A stretch of DNA of 64,000 bases from Devosia sp. Its GTDB lineage: Bacteria > Pseudomonadota > Alphaproteobacteria > Rhizobiales > Devosiaceae. Position 1 is the stretch's first letter. Each line of letters opens with the position of its first letter. The position numbers were made by a program, and so were the translations under genes. Below the pieces are notes generated by a model. It had not been told where the DNA came from, made no database searches, and worked only from the letters and a program-made list of their open reading frames with translations. Where the stretch lies: positions 3,187,001-3,251,000 of the forward strand of contig CP051235.1 of the NCBI GenBank assembly GCA_017794705.1, given 5' to 3'. Shown here one piece after another: positions 18,836-27,387 of the stretch.

Positions 18836-21010
18836 ATGAAATCGACCAAGAGCCTGGCCGTGCTGATCGGCCTGTTGATGGCGGGGAGCGCCGTGCCGGC
18901 GCTGGCCCAGAGCCATTTCAACCGTATAGCGAGTTTTCCGGTGACGCTGAACGCACCGGACGCTGAGGAAACTTCATCCGAGATCATCACCGCCAGCGAT
19001 GACGGGATGGTGCTGATCTATTCCGACAGCCCGGGGGGCGGGATCGGGTTCATCGACATCACCGATCCTGCAGCGCCGCAAGCTGCAGGTTATCTGGTGC
19101 TTGATGGAGAGCCAACTTCGGTGGTGGCGTCGGGTGCATTTGTGTTTGCCGGGGTCAACACGTCGGAAGACTATGTGAACACGTCGGGCAATCTGGCGGT
19201 GATCTCGCTGGAGACGCAGCAGGTGGTTTCGTCCTGTGACCTGGGCGGGCAGCCGGATTCTGTGGCCAAGGCCAGGGACGGCTCGATGATCGCAGTGGCG
19301 ATCGAAAACGAACGCGACGAGGACCTGAATGACGGGGTTATCCCGCAGGCGCCGGCCGGTTTCGTGGTGGTGCTGGATGTGACGGCCGATGGTGTCGATT
19401 GCACCAACCAGCGGGTGATTGATGTCGCGGGCCTGGCTGATATCGCCGGGCAAGATCCCGAACCGGAGTTCGTTGATTTCAACGAAGCCGGTGAGCTGGT
19501 GCTGACCATGCAGGAGAACAATTACATCGTCCTGATGGATGCGGCGTCGGGTGAGGTGACGGGGCACTTCTCCGCTGGTGCCGTTGATCTGACGGGTATC
19601 GATACCGAGGAAGATGGACGTTTCGACTTTACGGGCCATGCTGACGCTGTGGTGCGGGAGCCGGACGCCGTGAAGTGGCTGGACAATGACCGGTTCGTGA
19701 CCGCCAACGAGGGCGATTACGAAGGCGGATCGCGCGGGTTCTCGATCTTTTCGCGGGACGGCGCGGTGCTGTTCGACAGCGGCAACTCGGTCGACATGAT
19801 CGCCGCGTCGCTCGGCCATTATCCGGAAGGACGGTCGGATGCCAAAGGCTCCGAACCGGAAGGGATGGAGATCGCCACGTTTGGTGACGACACCTATTTC
19901 TTCCTGCTGCTGGAACGGGCGTCACTTGTGCTGGTCTACAAGGATACCGGTGGTGAGCCCGAGTATGTGCAGGCGCTGCCGTCGGGCATCGGGCCGGAAG
20001 GGGGCGTTGCCATTCCGTCGCGCAACCTGTTCGTGACCGCGAACGAGACAGACTTGCGTGCTGATGGTCTGGCCGGGTCACATGTCATGCTGTTTGAACT
20101 GCAAGACGCGGCGCCTGCCTATCCGACACTTGTTGCAGACATGGACGGTGATCAGCCGCGGGCCTGGGTTGCCTTGTCCGGCATGGTGGCCGACGACGAA
20201 CAGCCGGGCATTCTTTACGGTGTCAACGACAGCTTCATGGGCATGCAGCCGATGATCATGACCATTGATGCCACGTCTGCACCGGCACGTATCACCGACA
20301 CGGTGACCGTGACCCGCGGAGGCGCTCCGGCGCAATTGCTTGATCTGGAAGGCATCACAACTGACGGAGAGGGCGGCTTCTGGCTGGCGTCTGAAGGCCG
20401 AACCGACCGGGTGATTCCGCATGCGCTTTACCACGTGAACGCCGATGGCGAGATCGAGGAAGAGATTGGCTTTCCACCGGCGCTGATGGACAATGAAATC
20501 CGCTTTGGATCGGAAGGTGTTACACGCGTCGGTGAAGGCGATGATTCAGTTCTTTGGATCGCCATTCAGCGTGAATGGCGCGACGACCCCGCCAACCACG
20601 TCAAGCTGGTGAGTTACCAGCCCTCGACAGGCGAGTGGGGTGCCGTGCTCTATCCGAAGGCGGAGCCCGACACCGGCTGGGTCGGTTTGAGTGAGATCAC
20701 CGCCCACGGCGACTATGTCTATATCGTTGAGCGCGACAACCAGATCGCCGGAAACGCGGTGCTGAAACACCTTTATCGCGTACCGCTGGCCGAAATGTTG
20801 CCGGCTGAACTGGGCGGCGAACTGCGGGTTGTCTCCAAGGAACTGGTGCGTGACCTGTTGCCGGATCTGGCGTCGTTCAACGGCTATGTGGTCGACAAGA
20901 TCGAAGGGTTTGCCATCGATGCGAACGGCGAAGGCTTCGTTTCCACCGACAATGACGGTGTGGACGACAGTTCAGGCGAGACGTTCTTCTGGTCAATCGG
21001 GACGATGTGA
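18836..21010 (+). CDS. Secreted esterase-like/phytase-family protein
   Basis: A 724-residue protein with a clear Sec signal peptide (MKSTKSLAVLIGLLMAGS, cleavage near ALAQS), so it acts in the periplasm or outside. Residues about 30-390 look like a beta-propeller of the choice-of-anchor / alkaline-phosphatase-associated type (repeats such as DAVKWLDNDRFVTANEGDYEGGSRGF). Residues about 420-720 match the esterase-like activity of phytase family (LDLEGITTDGEGGFWLASEG, VGLSEITAHGDYVYIVERDN, VDKIEGFAIDANGEGFVSTD). The ATG at 18836 has GGAGG 8 bases upstream. A candidate Pho box suggests induction under phosphate limitation. The exact substrate is unknown. Confidence 0.87.
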   Translation: MKSTKSLAVLIGLLMAGSAVPALAQSHFNRIASFPVTLNAPDAEETSSEIITASDDGMVLIYSDSPGGGIGFIDITDPAAPQAAGYLVLDGEPTSVVASGAFVFAGVNTSEDYVNTSGNLAVISLETQQVVSSCDLGGQPDSVAKARDGSMIAVAIENERDEDLNDGVIPQAPAGFVVVLDVTADGVDCTNQRVIDVAGLADIAGQDPEPEFVDFNEAGELVLTMQENNYIVLMDAASGEVTGHFSAGAVDLTGIDTEEDGRFDFTGHADAVVREPDAVKWLDNDRFVTANEGDYEGGSRGFSIFSRDGAVLFDSGNSVDMIAASLGHYPEGRSDAKGSEPEGMEIATFGDDTYFFLLLERASLVLVYKDTGGEPEYVQALPSGIGPEGGVAIPSRNLFVTANETDLRADGLAGSHVMLFELQDAAPAYPTLVADMDGDQPRAWVALSGMVADDEQPGILYGVNDSFMGMQPMIMTIDATSAPARITDTVTVTRGGAPAQLLDLEGITTDGEGGFWLASEGRTDRVIPHALYHVNADGEIEEEIGFPPALMDNEIRFGSEGVTRVGEGDDSVLWIAIQREWRDDPANHVKLVSYQPSTGEWGAVLYPKAEPDTGWVGLSEITAHGDYVYIVERDNQIAGNAVLKHLYRVPLAEMLPAELGGELRVVSKELVRDLLPDLASFNGYVVDKIEGFAIDANGEGFVSTDNDGVDDSSGETFFWSIGTM

Positions 21011-21036
21011 CCAGAAGAACGAAGGTCTTGATAGCC

Positions 21037-21081
21037 GGGCTGTCGAACCGCGAAACCGCTACGCACTTTCGCTGACAGCCC
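21037..21081. repeat. Dispersed palindromic repeat, copy B
   Basis: Outer stem GGGCTGTC (21037-21044) / GACAGCCC (21074-21081) around a core containing CGCGAAACCG and GCACTTTCGC. Same element class as 18620, 48549 and 58466. It lies just after the phytase-like gene. Confidence 0.72.
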
Positions 21082-21137
21082 TCTGCCTTCTGGCCCACTG
21101 GGACGATGTGATAGGGCTTTCTAAGGAAGGCAACTGA

Positions 21138-21166
21138 GCCGGGCAGAGATGCCCGGCTTTATTTTT
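21138..21166 (+). terminator. Intrinsic terminator
   Basis: GCCGGGC (21138-21144) pairs with GCCCGGC (21151-21157) around AGAGAT, followed by TTTATTTTT. It ends transcripts of the phytase-like gene and overlaps the stop codon of the convergent gene at 21159. Confidence 0.88.
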
Positions 21167-21788
21167 GCGCGCTTCTGATGTTCTGACCCAGGACCAGGGC
21201 CATCAAAATGCCGTTGACCACGGTGAAGGCGATGATCATCCAGATGGTGCTCTGATCGCCCCAGATGACATCCGCGAGCATCATCGCGTACGCCCAGGCG
21301 AGGGCATGCAGGATGAGGTAGGCGCCGTTGCGGGAGACTTCCGCCCGGGTGAGACTTCGGCCCTTGCGGAAAGGCAGGACGCCAGTGCGCGAGATGAACA
21401 TCTGGTTGGCAAAGACCAGCGCCAGAACAACAAGCACGAAAACCGGGGCGACCACTTTCAACTGGTCGTCGGTCAAGGGGGCGATGAGCCAGAGCGCGGC
21501 ATAGACGAAGCCGGCAAATACCATGACCCGGCCGGACCAGCGATCAGCGGCAAGCTGGCGCGCGGCAACATCGAGCTGTTCGTCGAGGGGCCGGGCGAAT
21601 TTGGGGAAGTAGTTACCGAAGAGGCTGAGCATCAGCCCCAGGATGACATTGGCGGCATGGACTGCTGTCGGATTGTCGATCATGCCGGTCTTTTTGCCGA
21701 TGGCGACGGCGAACAGGGCGGCCACAAAGACGACAATGCCGAGGCTGACAGAAATCTCCGGGTGCAGGACTTTTCTGGTTTCACTCAT
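21159..21788 (-). CDS. SdpI-like membrane protein
   Basis: A 209-residue protein with about six transmembrane helices. The VILGLMLSLFGNYFPKF segment (about residues 49-65) matches the LGNYLPK signature of the SdpI family, whose founding member protects Bacillus from the SdpC toxin and controls SdpR activity by sequestering it at the membrane. It is directly preceded by an SdpR-like ArsR repressor with a 4-bp overlap, the same partner order as in sdpRI. There is no sdpC-like gene, so the role here is probably regulatory or unknown. Ends at the terminator at 21138. Confidence 0.7.
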   Translation of the reverse strand: MSETRKVLHPEISVSLGIVVFVAALFAVAIGKKTGMIDNPTAVHAANVILGLMLSLFGNYFPKFARPLDEQLDVAARQLAADRWSGRVMVFAGFVYAALWLIAPLTDDQLKVVAPVFVLVVLALVFANQMFISRTGVLPFRKGRSLTRAEVSRNGAYLILHALAWAYAMMLADVIWGDQSTIWMIIAFTVVNGILMALVLGQNIRSAQK

Positions 21789-22096
21789 GGCTTGATTTCC
21801 TGTTTGCTGGCGTCCGGTTCGGCTTCGGCCCTGTCCAGGTGCAGGCCGAAAGCCTGGGCAAAGGAGAGGAGTGCGTCTTCGAGCACAGACAATTGCAGCT
21901 GGTAGACGACGGACTTGCCGTGCTTCTCCGAGGTGACGAGACCGGCTTCACGCAAGATGGCGAAATGGGCCGACATGGTCGGTTTGGAGACGTTGAATTG
22001 ATCCGCAATGTCGCCGGCAGTCATCGGGCGCGCGCGCAGCAGTTCCAGCACGCGGCGTCGGGTGGGATCAGACAGGGCCTTGAATATACTGCTCAT
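21785..22096 (-). CDS. ArsR-family (SdpR-like) repressor
   Basis: A 103-residue winged-helix repressor beginning MSSIFKALSDPTRRRVLELLR, the typical SdpR/ArsR autorepressor opening. The recognition helix is near residues 32-52 (GDIADQFNVSKPTMSAHFAI) and the wing follows (EKHGKSVVYQLQ). It lacks the cysteines of metal-sensing ArsR members, in line with SdpR-type control. The ATG at 22096 is chosen because it matches family members, although the frame is open to 22156. It overlaps the SdpI-like gene by ATGA. Confidence 0.86.
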   Translation of the reverse strand: MSSIFKALSDPTRRRVLELLRARPMTAGDIADQFNVSKPTMSAHFAILREAGLVTSEKHGKSVVYQLQLSVLEDALLSFAQAFGLHLDRAEAEPDASKQEIKP

Positions 22097-22180
22097 GCGT
22101 AGACATTTAGCTAAGCATCGAAATGTTAGCAAGCGAAAGTTGCGCCGCCTTGGCACGGTGGGTCGCGGGCAGGGACTTTC

Positions 22181-22585
22181 CTAGAAGTCGAAAAGCTCTT
22201 CAAACAGGTCGAAGGCCGAGTTCTTCTTGCGCCGTTTGCCCTTGTAGCGTTCACGCTCGCGATAATCGTCGTCATCCCAATCATCATCACGATCGCGGCG
22301 GCGGCGATCATCAGGGTGATATTGCGCGCGCGGATCCGGATGTGAGGGATACGGTGGCGGTGGTGGCGCATAGTGGGCCGGATCGGGACGGGGATCCGGC
22401 TGGCGCGGAGGCGGCGGCTGTTGATAGTCGCGCGGATCGGGCTCCGTGACGATCGTGTCGCGCCGAATGATCTTGTCCAGTTCGCCGCGGTCGAGCCAGA
22501 CGCCGCGGCACTTGGGGCAATAGTCGATTTCGACCCCCAGGCGTTCAGTCAGGACAAGATTTTCACCGTCAACGGGACATTTCAT
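22181..22585 (-). CDS. Zinc-ribbon (zf-TFIIB type) protein
   Basis: A 134-residue protein. Residues 1-40 form a zf-TFIIB-type zinc ribbon: CPVDG near residue 3 and CPKCRGVWLDRGELDKII near residues 23-40, with four cysteines. The middle is proline- and aspartate-rich low complexity (about residues 50-100), followed by a basic patch (KGKRRKKN) and a short hydrophobic-acidic end (FDLFEELFDF). Such proteins are common in alphaproteobacteria without known role; nucleic-acid or protein contact is likely. Convergent with nothing nearby; 84 bases from the ArsR gene. Confidence 0.85.
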   Translation of the reverse strand: MKCPVDGENLVLTERLGVEIDYCPKCRGVWLDRGELDKIIRRDTIVTEPDPRDYQQPPPPRQPDPRPDPAHYAPPPPPYPSHPDPRAQYHPDDRRRRDRDDDWDDDDYRERERYKGKRRKKNSAFDLFEELFDF

Positions 22586-22769
22586 TCGGCGGGTCTCCTC
22601 GTGTTCGCGCGCTGGATGGATTTAGGTGCTCGGTCGGCATCTGCAAGGTTGGTGCGGGTGAAAAAGACCGTTGAAAGGATCTTTCCGGGATACGATGGCG
22701 CCTGTTCGTGTCACTGCCGGCTTCCGTTCGGCGTGCCGAACAGAGTTGCACACATACAAACTAGTTGGT

Positions 22770-23015
22770 ATGCGTGATAATGGAGTGGTGTTGAGAAAAG
22801 TGTTGAGGGAAGTGTCGCGGGAGGTGTCGCGGGAGGTGTCGCGGGAAGTGTCGCGGGAGGTGTCGCGGGAAGTGTCGCGGGAGGTGTCGCGGGAGGTGCT
22901 GAGGGAGGTGTCGCGGGAGGTGTTGAGGGAGGTGTTGAGGGAGGAGTTCGGGAAGGAGTTCGGGCACGAGTTCGGGAACGAGTTAAGGAAGGAGTTCAGG
23001 GAGGTGTTTGGGTAA
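22770..23015 (+). CDS. Tetrapeptide-repeat ORF of doubtful coding status
   Basis: An 81-residue frame (MRDNGVVLRKVLREVSREVS...) that consists almost wholly of a four-residue unit, REVS or REVL, changing to EFGK/EFGN-like units at the end. It is the direct translation of 19 twelve-base repeats and stops exactly at the last unit. No ribosome binding site is evident, and the opposite strand is also open, so it may be only a satellite. If made it would be a highly charged helix with a four-residue period, unlike a heptad coiled coil. Confidence 0.2.
   Translation: MRDNGVVLRKVLREVSREVSREVSREVSREVSREVSREVSREVLREVSREVLREVLREEFGKEFGHEFGNELRKEFREVFG
22788..23015. repeat. 12-bp tandem repeat array, 19 units
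   Basis: Nineteen head-to-tail units of 12 bp, consensus GTGTCGCGGGAG, with variants GTGTTGAGGGAG and, at the right end, GAGTTCGGGAAG. The central units (about 22812-22896) are nearly identical; units diverge toward the edges, as expected for a growing satellite. It lies in an 851-bp gap between the zinc-ribbon and TetR genes. Confidence 0.95.
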
Positions 23016-23430
23016 GGGGGCGCGGGAGCAATGGTGCAGACGTTGGGATGGGAAAGCGGACGAGACCGATGGGCGAGCGACGGGAGTTGGCCGCTAGTTG
23101 AGAAGGTGGAAGAGAGGGAAGGGAAGAACAGGGCGCGAGGGAGTGTCGGACAAAGTAGTAGTGGATTGGGGGAACGGTGGGCCGGTGGGCGAGGCGGACG
23201 TAGGAAGCTAGCGGGCCGGGGGAACAAGAGAGCGGGTAGACAGCCTGGTGAAGGTGAGCCGCTGACGAATACGGACCGAGCGTTGTGCCTGATGCCGGCG
23301 GTCGCTCCTGGAACAGGTTTCCGGGGACCTGGCCGGATTGGGAAGCAGGCGGACGCCCTGAGGTTGAAGGGTCTGGGTCCCGGTGGGGCAGGTTGGTGCG
23401 CTCCCAAGGATTATTGGAACGAGAAGGAGG
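23016..23430. other. Purine-rich stretch without a recognisable gene
   Basis: The + strand is strongly enriched in G and A (for example around 23100-23240), continuing the bias of the tandem repeat. Frames are open but have low-complexity products and no family resemblance, so I do not call a gene. The last bases before 23437 hold the TetR ribosome binding site. Confidence 0.5.
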
Positions 23431-23436
23431 ATGAAG

Positions 23437-24057
23437 ATGGCACGCAAGGGCAGTGGCGAGAAAACGCGGGGCAAGTTGCTGAATGCGGCGATCGATCTGG
23501 TGCGGATCGAGGGTTATTCGGCGATGCGGGTGGAGGATGTCTGCGCGCGGGCCGGTGTGAGCAAGGGCGCGTTCTTCCATCACTTTTTAGGCAAGGAGGA
23601 CCTGGCCGCACAGGCGGCGGATCGCTGGCGGGTGAATGCGAATGCGCTATTTGCGGGAGCGGAATTCCATGAGGCGGAAACGCCGCTGGGGCGGTTGCTG
23701 GCCTATGTGGAGATGCGCAAGGCGCTGCTGAGCGGCGAGGTTTATGAATATTGCTGCTATGCGGGGACGCTGGTGCACGACACCTATGACAGTTTGCCGG
23801 AACTGGCGGCAGGGGGGGCGCAGGCGATCGACGAGCATGCAGCTTCGCTGGAGGTGGATATCGCGGCGGCAGCGGATGCGGCGGGCCTGCGCGATTTCGA
23901 TGCCAGGGGGCTGGCGCGCTACACGCAGGTGGTGGTGCAAGGTGCGCTGACGCTGGCCAAGGCTGAAGGCGGGAATGCGACCGCGCTTAAGGCATTCGAT
24001 CATCTCAAGACTTATCTGGAACTGCTGTTCGGGCCGGGTTCACGGCTGGCAAACTGA
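23437..24057 (+). CDS. TetR family transcriptional regulator
   Basis: A 206-residue TetR regulator. The N-terminal DNA-binding domain (about residues 8-55) shows KLLNAAIDLVRIEGYSAMRVEDVCARAGVSKGAFFHHF with the usual helix-turn-helix end GAFFHHFLGKEDL. The C-terminal ligand domain is similar to TetR_C of the AcrR/YcdC kind, with CCYAG near residue 105. The ATG at 23437 sits 6 bases from AAGGAGG; an ATG at 23431 is too close to it. The GST gene follows 23 bases on, so the GST may be a target and the pair one operon. Ligand unknown. Confidence 0.9.
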   Translation: MARKGSGEKTRGKLLNAAIDLVRIEGYSAMRVEDVCARAGVSKGAFFHHFLGKEDLAAQAADRWRVNANALFAGAEFHEAETPLGRLLAYVEMRKALLSGEVYEYCCYAGTLVHDTYDSLPELAAGGAQAIDEHAASLEVDIAAAADAAGLRDFDARGLARYTQVVVQGALTLAKAEGGNATALKAFDHLKTYLELLFGPGSRLAN

Positions 24058-24080
24058 TTCAATTCTCGGGAGGAAGTGGT

Positions 24081-24698
24081 TTGAAACTCTATTATTCTCA
24101 CAATCTCAATCCGCGCCTGTGCGTGGCGGCGGCGCGCTATCTGGAGGCGCCGGTGACCTATCAACGGGCATCGCCCGCCGACCCGGCCAACCGGGCTGAA
24201 TTTGAACCGCTGAACCCGAATTGCATGGTGCCGATCCTTCAGTTTGCGGACGGGTCGACGCTTTGGGAGACCGACGCGATTGTGTGCCGGCTGGCGGCGG
24301 AGGTCGGGTCGGATTTCTGGCGGATAGGTGCCGATCAGCCAGAGATGATCCGCTGGATCAGCTGGAGCACGATGCACCTGACGCGGGCCGGGGACTTTTT
24401 CTATTTCCACCGGCTGGTGCGGCCCCTGTGGGACCCGGTGGATCCGCCGCAGGAGGACTTTGACGAGCAGATGGGAGATTTCCGGCGATTTGCCGGAATT
24501 CTCGACAAGGTGCTGGCCGACGGGCGTGAATGGCTCGTGGGCGACACGGTGTCCTATGCCGACTTCCGGGTTGGTACGGTTTATCCGTTTGCAGACAAGG
24601 CGGGATTGCCGCTGGACGAATATTCCAACGTGGCGCGCCACGTAGACCGACTGAACCGGATCGACGTCTGGCGTGACCCGTTTGCGGGGCTGGACTAG
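24081..24698 (+). CDS. Glutathione S-transferase family protein
   Basis: A 205-residue GST. The N-terminal thioredoxin-like domain has the family glutathione-binding features: MKLYYSHNLNPRLC (a Ser/Cys-type active site near residues 6-14), NCMVPILQF with the conserved cis-Pro (VP) and ETDAIVCRLA. An all-helical C-terminal domain follows, ending VGDTVSYADFRVGT (the N-capping box and hydrophobic staple region). The TTG start is supported by GGGAGGA 9 bases upstream. It is likely cotranscribed with the TetR gene and may detoxify the ligand that regulator senses. Confidence 0.88.
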   Translation: MKLYYSHNLNPRLCVAAARYLEAPVTYQRASPADPANRAEFEPLNPNCMVPILQFADGSTLWETDAIVCRLAAEVGSDFWRIGADQPEMIRWISWSTMHLTRAGDFFYFHRLVRPLWDPVDPPQEDFDEQMGDFRRFAGILDKVLADGREWLVGDTVSYADFRVGTVYPFADKAGLPLDEYSNVARHVDRLNRIDVWRDPFAGLD

Positions 24699-25750
24699 GC
24701 GGCTCGTTCTGCGGTTTCGGCGCGCAGGAGCATGCCGAAGAGGTCGCGGGGTTCGTCGGGGTCGGCGAGCAGGTCGAGGTTTTCAAAGTATGGCGACCTT
24801 TCAAGCTGGTCGCGCAGGAAGCGGAGAGCTGAAAAGTCCTCGGTGGCGAAGCCGACGCTGTCGAACAGGGTGATCTCGGTGTCGCTGGCGCGGCCTTCGG
24901 CCCTGCCGGTCATGACCTGCCAGAGTTCGGTGACCGGGTAGTCTTCCGGCAATTGCTGGATCTCGCCCTCGATGCGGGTCTGGGGCGGATACTCAACGAA
25001 TATGCTGGCGCGTTTCAGGATGTCGGCATGTAGTTCGGTCTTGCCGGGGCAATCGCCGCCGACGGCGTTGATGTGCTGGCCGGCACCAACCATGTTGTCG
25101 TTGAGGATGGTGGCGCGCTGCTTGTCGGCGGTGGCGGTGGTGATGATGTCAGCGCCGAGGACAGCATCTTGAGCGGAGGCGCACTTTTCGATCTCGAAGC
25201 CGAAACGGGCGAGGTTTTGGGCACAACGGTCGGTGGCGGACGCGTCGATGTCACAAAGGCGCAGGCGATCGACGCCGAGGATGGCGCGGAAGGCCATGGC
25301 CTGGAACTCGGACTGGGCGCCGTTGCCGATGATGGCCATGGTTTTTGCGTGTTTGGGCGCGAGATATTTGGCAACCACCGCGGAGGTGGCAGCGGTACGC
25401 AAGGCGGTGAGAATGGTCATTTCGGACATGAGGACCGGATAGCCGCTGTCGACCTCGGCGAGGACGCCGAAAGCGGTGACGGTCTGCAGGCCTGTGCGGG
25501 TGTTGCGCGGATGGCCGTTGACGTACTTGAAGCCGTAGAGCTGGCCGTCGCTGGTGGGCATGAGCTCGATGACGCCCTCTTTGGAATGGGAGGCGACGCG
25601 CGGGGTCTTGTCGAACAGTTCCCAGCGTTTGAAGTCTTCTTCGATATAGGCGGCGAGGCCAGTGAGGAAGGGTTCGATGCCGATCGCATTGACCAGCTTC
25701 ATCATGTTCTCGACGCTGACGAAGGGGACGAGATTCAGATTTTCGGTCAT
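24695..25750 (-). CDS. Ornithine cyclodeaminase
   Basis: A 351-residue member of the ornithine cyclodeaminase/mu-crystallin family, converting ornithine to proline and ammonia with NAD+ as a bound cofactor. The Rossmann core is AIIGNGAQSEFQAMAF (about residues 138-153, GxGxQ type), and VGAGQHINAVGGDCPGKTEL and SVGFATEDFSAL are typical of the long ocd form. It lies directly downstream of arginase on the same strand (19-base gap), so arginine could be degraded to ornithine, then to proline. Start ATG at 25750. It converges with GST by a 4-bp overlap. Confidence 0.93.
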   Translation of the reverse strand: MTENLNLVPFVSVENMMKLVNAIGIEPFLTGLAAYIEEDFKRWELFDKTPRVASHSKEGVIELMPTSDGQLYGFKYVNGHPRNTRTGLQTVTAFGVLAEVDSGYPVLMSEMTILTALRTAATSAVVAKYLAPKHAKTMAIIGNGAQSEFQAMAFRAILGVDRLRLCDIDASATDRCAQNLARFGFEIEKCASAQDAVLGADIITTATADKQRATILNDNMVGAGQHINAVGGDCPGKTELHADILKRASIFVEYPPQTRIEGEIQQLPEDYPVTELWQVMTGRAEGRASDTEITLFDSVGFATEDFSALRFLRDQLERSPYFENLDLLADPDEPRDLFGMLLRAETAERAA

Positions 25751-25769
25751 CGGAATGCTCCTGGTTTGA

Positions 25770-26690
25770 TTAGTGATACGACCGTGTCGGGCGGTCCATG
25801 ATGCGGCGGCCCATGAGCGAGGCGGTGAGGTCGACCATCAGGGAAGCGGTGCGGCCGCGTTCGTCGAGGAACGGGTTGAGTTCGACCAGGTCGAGGCTGG
25901 TGACCAGTTCGCTGTCGGATAGCATTTCCATGGTCAGGTGGGCTTCGCGCAGGGTGGCGCCGCCGGGAACCGTGGTGCCGACAGCGGGGGCGATGGTGGG
26001 TTCGAGGAAATCGACATCAAGGCTGACGTGCAACATGCCATTGGCTCCCTCGACGCGTTGCAGGAAGGCGCGGAGCAGGGGGGCGATGCCATGTTCGTCA
26101 ATCTGGCGCATGTCATGGGTAGTGACCCCGGCGCGGGTGAGCGCTTCGCGTTCGGCGGGGTCGACGCTTCTGAGGCCGAGGGTGCAGACGTTTTTGGGAT
26201 CAACCGCGGCTGTGAGCGGCGGATAAGCGTCGAAACCGGAGAGGCCGCAGGCGTAGGCCAGCGGGGTGCCGTGCAGGTGGCCGGAGGTCGTTGTGTCGAG
26301 CGTATGGAAATCCGGGTGAGCGTCGAGCCAGAGCACGAAGAGCGGGCGCTTTGCAGCGGCAGCGCGGCGGGCCATGGCGGAGACGGTGCCGGCGCTGAGG
26401 GCGTGGTCGCCGCCGAGGAAAATGGGCATGGAATCCGGCGCGGCCGATTCAGCGGCGTCGGCGATGGAGCGGGTCCAGGCGGCAACTTCGGGCAGAAGTT
26501 TCAGCGCCTTGTTGGCATGGCTGACGGGGGTTGTGGCGCGCGGGGTGACATTGCCGAGGTCTGTGACCTCGTGGCCCAGATCGGTGAGGGCGCGGGCGAT
26601 GCCGGCGGTGCGATAGGCACTGGGGCCCATTTCGCAGCCCATGCGGCCGGCGCCATCCTGCAGGGGGATGCCCAGAAGTGTGCATTGCAT
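25770..26690 (-). CDS. rocF: Arginase
   Basis: Arginase hydrolyses arginine to ornithine and urea. The 306-residue protein has the manganese-binding motifs of the ureohydrolase family: FLGGDHALSAG, WLDAHPDFH, and VSLDVDFLEP, the last carrying the two later aspartates. The GHLHGTPLAYACG stretch supports arginase over agmatinase. It is divergent from an Lrp-type regulator 126 bases away and forms an operon with ornithine cyclodeaminase. This is the usual arrangement in Agrobacterium-like arginine catabolism, where the Lrp/AsnC-type regulator induces both genes. Confidence 0.94.
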   Translation of the reverse strand: MQCTLLGIPLQDGAGRMGCEMGPSAYRTAGIARALTDLGHEVTDLGNVTPRATTPVSHANKALKLLPEVAAWTRSIADAAESAAPDSMPIFLGGDHALSAGTVSAMARRAAAAKRPLFVLWLDAHPDFHTLDTTTSGHLHGTPLAYACGLSGFDAYPPLTAAVDPKNVCTLGLRSVDPAEREALTRAGVTTHDMRQIDEHGIAPLLRAFLQRVEGANGMLHVSLDVDFLEPTIAPAVGTTVPGGATLREAHLTMEMLSDSELVTSLDLVELNPFLDERGRTASLMVDLTASLMGRRIMDRPTRSYH

Positions 26691-26816
26691 GTCCGGTCTC
26701 CGGGGTCAGCTGAATCAGTGTGACGGGAGAGGAACATGGCGGAATGTCAGTTTGAACCATGAGAATTGTCAAATTGACCGAAATTGCTTAGCATAGTGAC
26801 AGAAATAGCGGACAGA

Positions 26817-27263
26817 ATGGCTGATATGGACGAACTCGATGAGAGGTTGGTGACGCTGTTGCGGCAGGACGGGCGGCGGGCGATCTCCGATCTGGCGCTG
26901 GAATTGGGTGTGGCGCGGGCGACGGTGAAGATGCGCATGGAGCGGCTGGAGCAGCGCGGCGACATTCTCGGCTACACGGTGATATTGCGCGCGGATGCAG
27001 TGGAGGCCCCGGTGCGGGGGCTGACCATGATCGAAATCGAGGGGCATGTCACCGAGCGGGTGATCAAGGCGCTGGGCGGGCTCGCCGAGGTTTCGGCCAT
27101 CCACACGACCAACGGGCGCTGGGACCTGGTGGTCGAAGTGGCGACGGGCACGCTGACGGACCTTGATGCGGTGCTGGGGCGGATCCGGCGGATTCCCGGA
27201 ATCGCCAATTCGGAGACCAGCCTGTTGCTGGCAACACCGCGGAGCACGCGGGCGAAGCTTTGA
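26817..27263 (+). CDS. Lrp/AsnC family regulator of the arginase-ocd operon
   Basis: A 148-residue Lrp/AsnC regulator. Residues about 3-55 form the helix-turn-helix (DELDERLVTLLRQDGRRAIS, LALELGVARATVKMRMERLE), and the rest forms the RAM effector-binding domain (TMIEIEGHVTERVIKALGG). The ATG at 26817 (MADMDELDE) is preferred; a second ATG at 26826 is possible. Divergent from arginase, so it probably binds the AT-rich 26691-26816 interval and controls arginine/ornithine use; the effector is inferred to be arginine or ornithine. Confidence 0.92.
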   Translation: MADMDELDERLVTLLRQDGRRAISDLALELGVARATVKMRMERLEQRGDILGYTVILRADAVEAPVRGLTMIEIEGHVTERVIKALGGLAEVSAIHTTNGRWDLVVEVATGTLTDLDAVLGRIRRIPGIANSETSLLLATPRSTRAKL

Positions 27264-27387
27264 GTCTGGCAGGTTCACTCAGAAAAAGGCGGCCGGGCCC
27301 ACTTGCTCGGCGACCAACGCGGCCCGATTATGCGGTTTCGCAAAATCCCGGGCGACACGATGCGCCTCTGCAAAGGAACACATCGCC

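Noticed and set aside
22788..23015. 12-bp tandem repeats as a possible CRISPR array
   Set aside because: Units are directly adjacent with no spacers and are too short; this is a minisatellite.
23031..23672. Plus-strand ORF of 213 codons before and into the TetR gene
   Set aside because: Low-complexity product from a purine-rich region, in a frame different from the TetR gene it overlaps, with no family resemblance.
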